From positions 62,001 to 126,000 of the forward strand of contig JASJFT010000095.1 of the NCBI GenBank assembly GCA_030770425.1: a stretch of 64,000 bases of DNA, in the 5' to 3' direction. Source of the DNA: Darksidea phi. Taxonomy: Eukaryota; Ascomycota; Dothideomycetes; Pleosporales; Lentitheciaceae. Within the stretch, counting starts at the first letter, position 1; each line of letters opens with the position of its first letter. The notes beneath the pieces are model-generated. The model was not told the DNA's origin. It did not search any database and worked only from the letters and a program-made list of their open reading frames with translations. The translations under genes were made by a program, and so were the position numbers. Shown here in pieces: positions 61,073 to 64,000 of this stretch.

Positions 61073-62021
61073 TCATGTATTGATCATGGATCAAGCAACA
61101 TCCTCAAAGTAATCCTGATGCTTCTCAGTGTTGACAGGTCTTAGGGGGAACAGCAGCTTCTAGCATAACCGTAAACCTCGAGTTGATCGAGTCCCTTTTA
61201 AGCAGCTTCTAGGGTGGTCTTAGCATAGATATTAGAGAAGGAAAAAGTGATCAGTCGGAACAGGGGAAGACAACCAGGCCCCTCACATATAGCATCCTCC
61301 TTTTTGCGCCTCCGAGCTATACTGATTTGATCCTGCTTCTCCTTATCCCATGTATTTGATTGGTGCTTCCAACTCCTTTCCTTCTCCTTTCCCGCTTTCC
61401 CAAACCCCCCTCTGAGCCTTTATTAGCACTTATTCTCCAATTGAAAAGAAGCATATACTAATTTATCCTTCTAATTACAGTATTATAGTCCCTACTTTTA
61501 TACTAATAAAGAATGAACTAGTAATCAGAGGTTAATAAATATTCTTGCTACTATCTAACTTAGATATTATTAATAAACCTTAGCTATTATTTTAATACGA
61601 TACCTTATGGGCTATTTCGTATATGAGTGGGATGGATATAGCTTCATGGTGCATGGCTGACAGATGATTGGTTGAGCGCTAGTCCATTGGTTCGTATTAC
61701 CGTAGGGAGAGATCACGTTATAGATCGAGTTAGTATGTTTCCTGCTTTCGCGAAAAGCTTGCGCTCTGATAATAAGGAAAAGAGGGGATAAAGTATATCG
61801 CGATGATGCGGGGAGCTAGGGGCTTGCGAATGTGTAGTTTGGAGCGTTTGAAAGTTATTAAACCTTGCTCCCTAGATGGATGGTATTTGGGAAATATCGA
61901 GTCTTCCTAGATAAGCTCCACTAGGAATCCTGGGCCAATGAGGGCCCGTTCAAATGGCTGCCCACTCCTTCCGCATCTATACCCATCGCTTATCTTATCA
62001 ACCTCGGCACCAAGCTTCGCT
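61073..62021. other. Intergenic region with an AT-rich patch
   Basis: No gene seen. Bases ~61440-61620 are very rich in A and T with few CA/TG steps and may be a short RIP-affected repeat relic. A C/T-rich run precedes it at 61370-61420. Confidence 0.4.
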
Positions 62022-62457
62022 TTACTCCGTCTTGATGGCCATCTTCAACGCAATGCTCATCTGTTGAGGCGAGGGTTGTGGTTGTTCCTCATCATCTAGA
62101 TGCACATGATCAACAATCGCAATCACCCTACTGAATGTGACGTCTGGGCTCACATGTTCGCTCTGGTGGGACCTCGCGGAACCGACTTGAGAGGAACCTA
62201 TGGTTCTGCCATATCAGGACGATCGATGCGAGGAGGTTGAGCATCATGGACAGTAGGGATATGCTGGCTTCGGCGTTAAGCAGCATGGTTGGGGATGAAG
62301 AGAGGGGTAATGAGTTTAGTTGGATGTTGTGGTTGAGGTAGGATAGAACTCTAGATTGTGCTGCGAGGAATATATAGAGATTATGATGCGGATGTTCCTT
62401 ATCCCTGCCGCCAAGCCATGGGCCGACGCGCAGGTTGCGGGGACGGTAAGCTGTCAT
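62022..62457 (-). CDS. Candidate small membrane protein (uncertain)
   Basis: From the ATG at 62457 a frame reads MTAYRPRNLRVGPWLGG, LYIFLAAQSRVLSYLNH and the hydrophobic SMMLNLLASIVLIWQ, then loses sense after QNHR. A second frame reads VIAIVDHVHLDDEEQPQP to a stop at 62022. A 67-bp intron beginning at a weak GTTCCT donor and ending TTCAG would join them in phase, giving about 120 residues with one membrane helix. The alternative is an unspliced ORF or a frameshifted relic. I do not recognise the family. Confidence 0.3.
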
Positions 62458-64000
62458 GCATAGCCAAGGTCGCAGGACCAGTACGAACTCCCGTATAGCC
62501 ACGCCTGCTGGCAGTGTATCGTTTGCCTTTATCGCTGACGTGGAACCCCGGCCACATGGCGTTATGCGACAGCCAACAGCAAGGCCTGGACGTTGGATTC
62601 CCGGTCTATACGCTCGCACGCGACGATTTCTTCCTCCCGTATTCCTTTGGTGTGACGATGGCGGTGTAGCCTATTGGATCATTAGACGAAGCTAGCGTCG
62701 TCGATTCTAGCCTAGAAGCGTAGTATGTCAGGGATGCTGTCGTGGGACGAGCTTCTCATCATCGTATTGCCAATGTTTTTGGAAAAAAACCGTCCCAAGG
62801 AGATTTTAGACGTCATTCCGGTGAAGACGGGCCTACACCCTCGTACGCTTTTCATGCATATAGTCAAAGTTTCGCGAAGCTCACATTGTCTAGTCGTAAG
62901 CAACTAGAAATGAGAATCAAGCTGTGGCACGATGCAAGCCTTTTGCCGCGCAAGAATATCGACGCACAGGTTTAATGTTAATGGGCTAGGCACCTCCGCC
63001 ACACATAACGTGGACCACACCTACTTCACCTGGACAGTCCACCTTTGTCTGTACTAATTCTCATGACCATGAGAGTGAGCGTCCTACTAGACATGGACGG
63101 CGATACTCTTATACGCAATCTAGGATTCGAAAGCGAGCTATCGGCAAGCTATAGACGAGGCGAAGAGAGCCTGGCTTTCCGTCATATTGTATCGCAACGA
63201 CTTACTTCAATGTCACCGGGACGGTCTCATGTGCTATCTCCCGTTCACAAGTTGCTAATTGGGACATTTACCTGTAGGCTCATCCCTGGGTAGCAGACCC
63301 GTCAGATACCGGGCCTGTTACTCGAGAGATTTCGTGCCAGGCAGTGAAGTCGATTTACATTTTATTTTGTAGAATTGGATGTCACTTTGGATCAGATGGC
63401 ATTCAAATAGCATTCGAATGACGGTCTTTCAAGGCTCGAGTCACGCTCAGTGGAAAGCGTCGCATCGAGGACTGCTTCACGAACGCGACGTTTTTTCAAG
63501 CGCACTCAGTACCCAGCATATTCGCTTACTTTGAGTACACTCCCTCGAAGTATAGTAAGCTAGGGCATATCTGGAGGCATGATTACCGCCCGTTTTTGAA
63601 GTTCATTTGCCGGGATTTGTTTGAATTAAGTGAACACGTGTTCGCAGACCTAGAGTAAGCTGACATTGGAATTCTCCCCGGTGAACTGGGATAGATTGCT
63701 TGGGCAACTTGCTGAATATAGAACGGAAGACCTGATATAGGGATACTTACAACGCGGGTGTTCCTACGCGATTATGTGCCTGCGAAGGGACGATTTTACT
63801 ACTATCTTAGCATTCTGTTACGCTAAAATTGATTACGCCCCCTCTCCTACCTGAGCCAGCTGTTCGCGTACGACGAAATGTATCTGATTAAGTTTGAACG
63901 TCGTGCGATTGTCGATTATGTAGAAATATGATTTCGGCATCACTCGCACTGAAGAGAGCCCTTAAACAATCTTTCATCAACCACTTCATATTTCATACTC
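62458..64000. other. Right-hand end of the window (no gene seen)
   Basis: 1.5 kb of ordinary composition. Short ORFs at 62725-62907 and 63045-63293 have no motif. A gene cut by the window edge cannot be excluded, but no long open frame reaches position 64000. Confidence 0.4.

Overview
The window is chromosomal DNA from a filamentous ascomycete (Pezizomycotina). The reasons are short GT-AG introns (about 48-226 bp), fungal-only families (a HET-domain protein, a Dsc2 rhomboid-like protein, ERG27, a Dal5-type permease, a Pho85-type cyclin, DUF3128 and DUF3429 proteins) and clear traces of repeat-induced point mutation (RIP). Gene content and style fit a dothideomycete, perhaps Pleosporales, but that is an inference. 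No tRNA, rRNA, CRISPR array or prokaryotic feature was found.

Layout. 1-4.7 kb: the end of an uncharacterised conserved gene (minus) and, divergent from it, a four-exon SET methyltransferase. 4.7-7.4 kb: a RIP-degraded repeat island, then strongly strand-skewed purine-rich DNA. 7.4-12.2 kb: a large glycosylated membrane protein and a Pcl1/PclA-type cyclin, both minus. 12.2-16.3 kb: no recognisable gene. 16.3-20.4 kb: a HET-ankyrin allorecognition-type gene lying between inverted copies of one repeat. 20.7-22.6 kb: two broken small genes, one of them a secreted Ser-Tyr-Gly repeat protein. 22.9-29.6 kb: Dsc2, a centrosomin-like coiled-coil protein and ERG27. 29.6-36.1 kb: gene-poor, with a tiny three-exon Cys-rich gene (58 aa) hidden in it. 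36.1-43.2 kb: glycerol kinase, a mitochondrial DUF3429 protein and an inducible-type cytosolic HSP70 with heat-shock elements. 43.7-44.3 kb: a RIP-killed, internally deleted Tc1/mariner element. 44.3-55.2 kb: an Emi1-type protein and the giant lipid-transfer protein VPS13. 55.2-57.1 kb: MITE-like and AT-rich repeat debris. 57.1-61.1 kb: a Dal5-family transporter with paired GATA sites, divergent from a type-B carboxylesterase. 61.1-64 kb: one weak membrane-protein candidate, otherwise nothing recognised.

Most genes are housekeeping and unrelated in function. Two loose links exist: Dsc2 (membrane ubiquitin ligase, needed for SREBP activation in some fungi) and ERG27 (sterol synthesis) lie 4 kb apart, and the permease and esterase share a promoter region. 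The part most worth attention is 16.3-20.4 kb, where the HET-ankyrin gene sits between inverted repeat copies whose third copy, at 6.4 kb, has been heavily RIPped.
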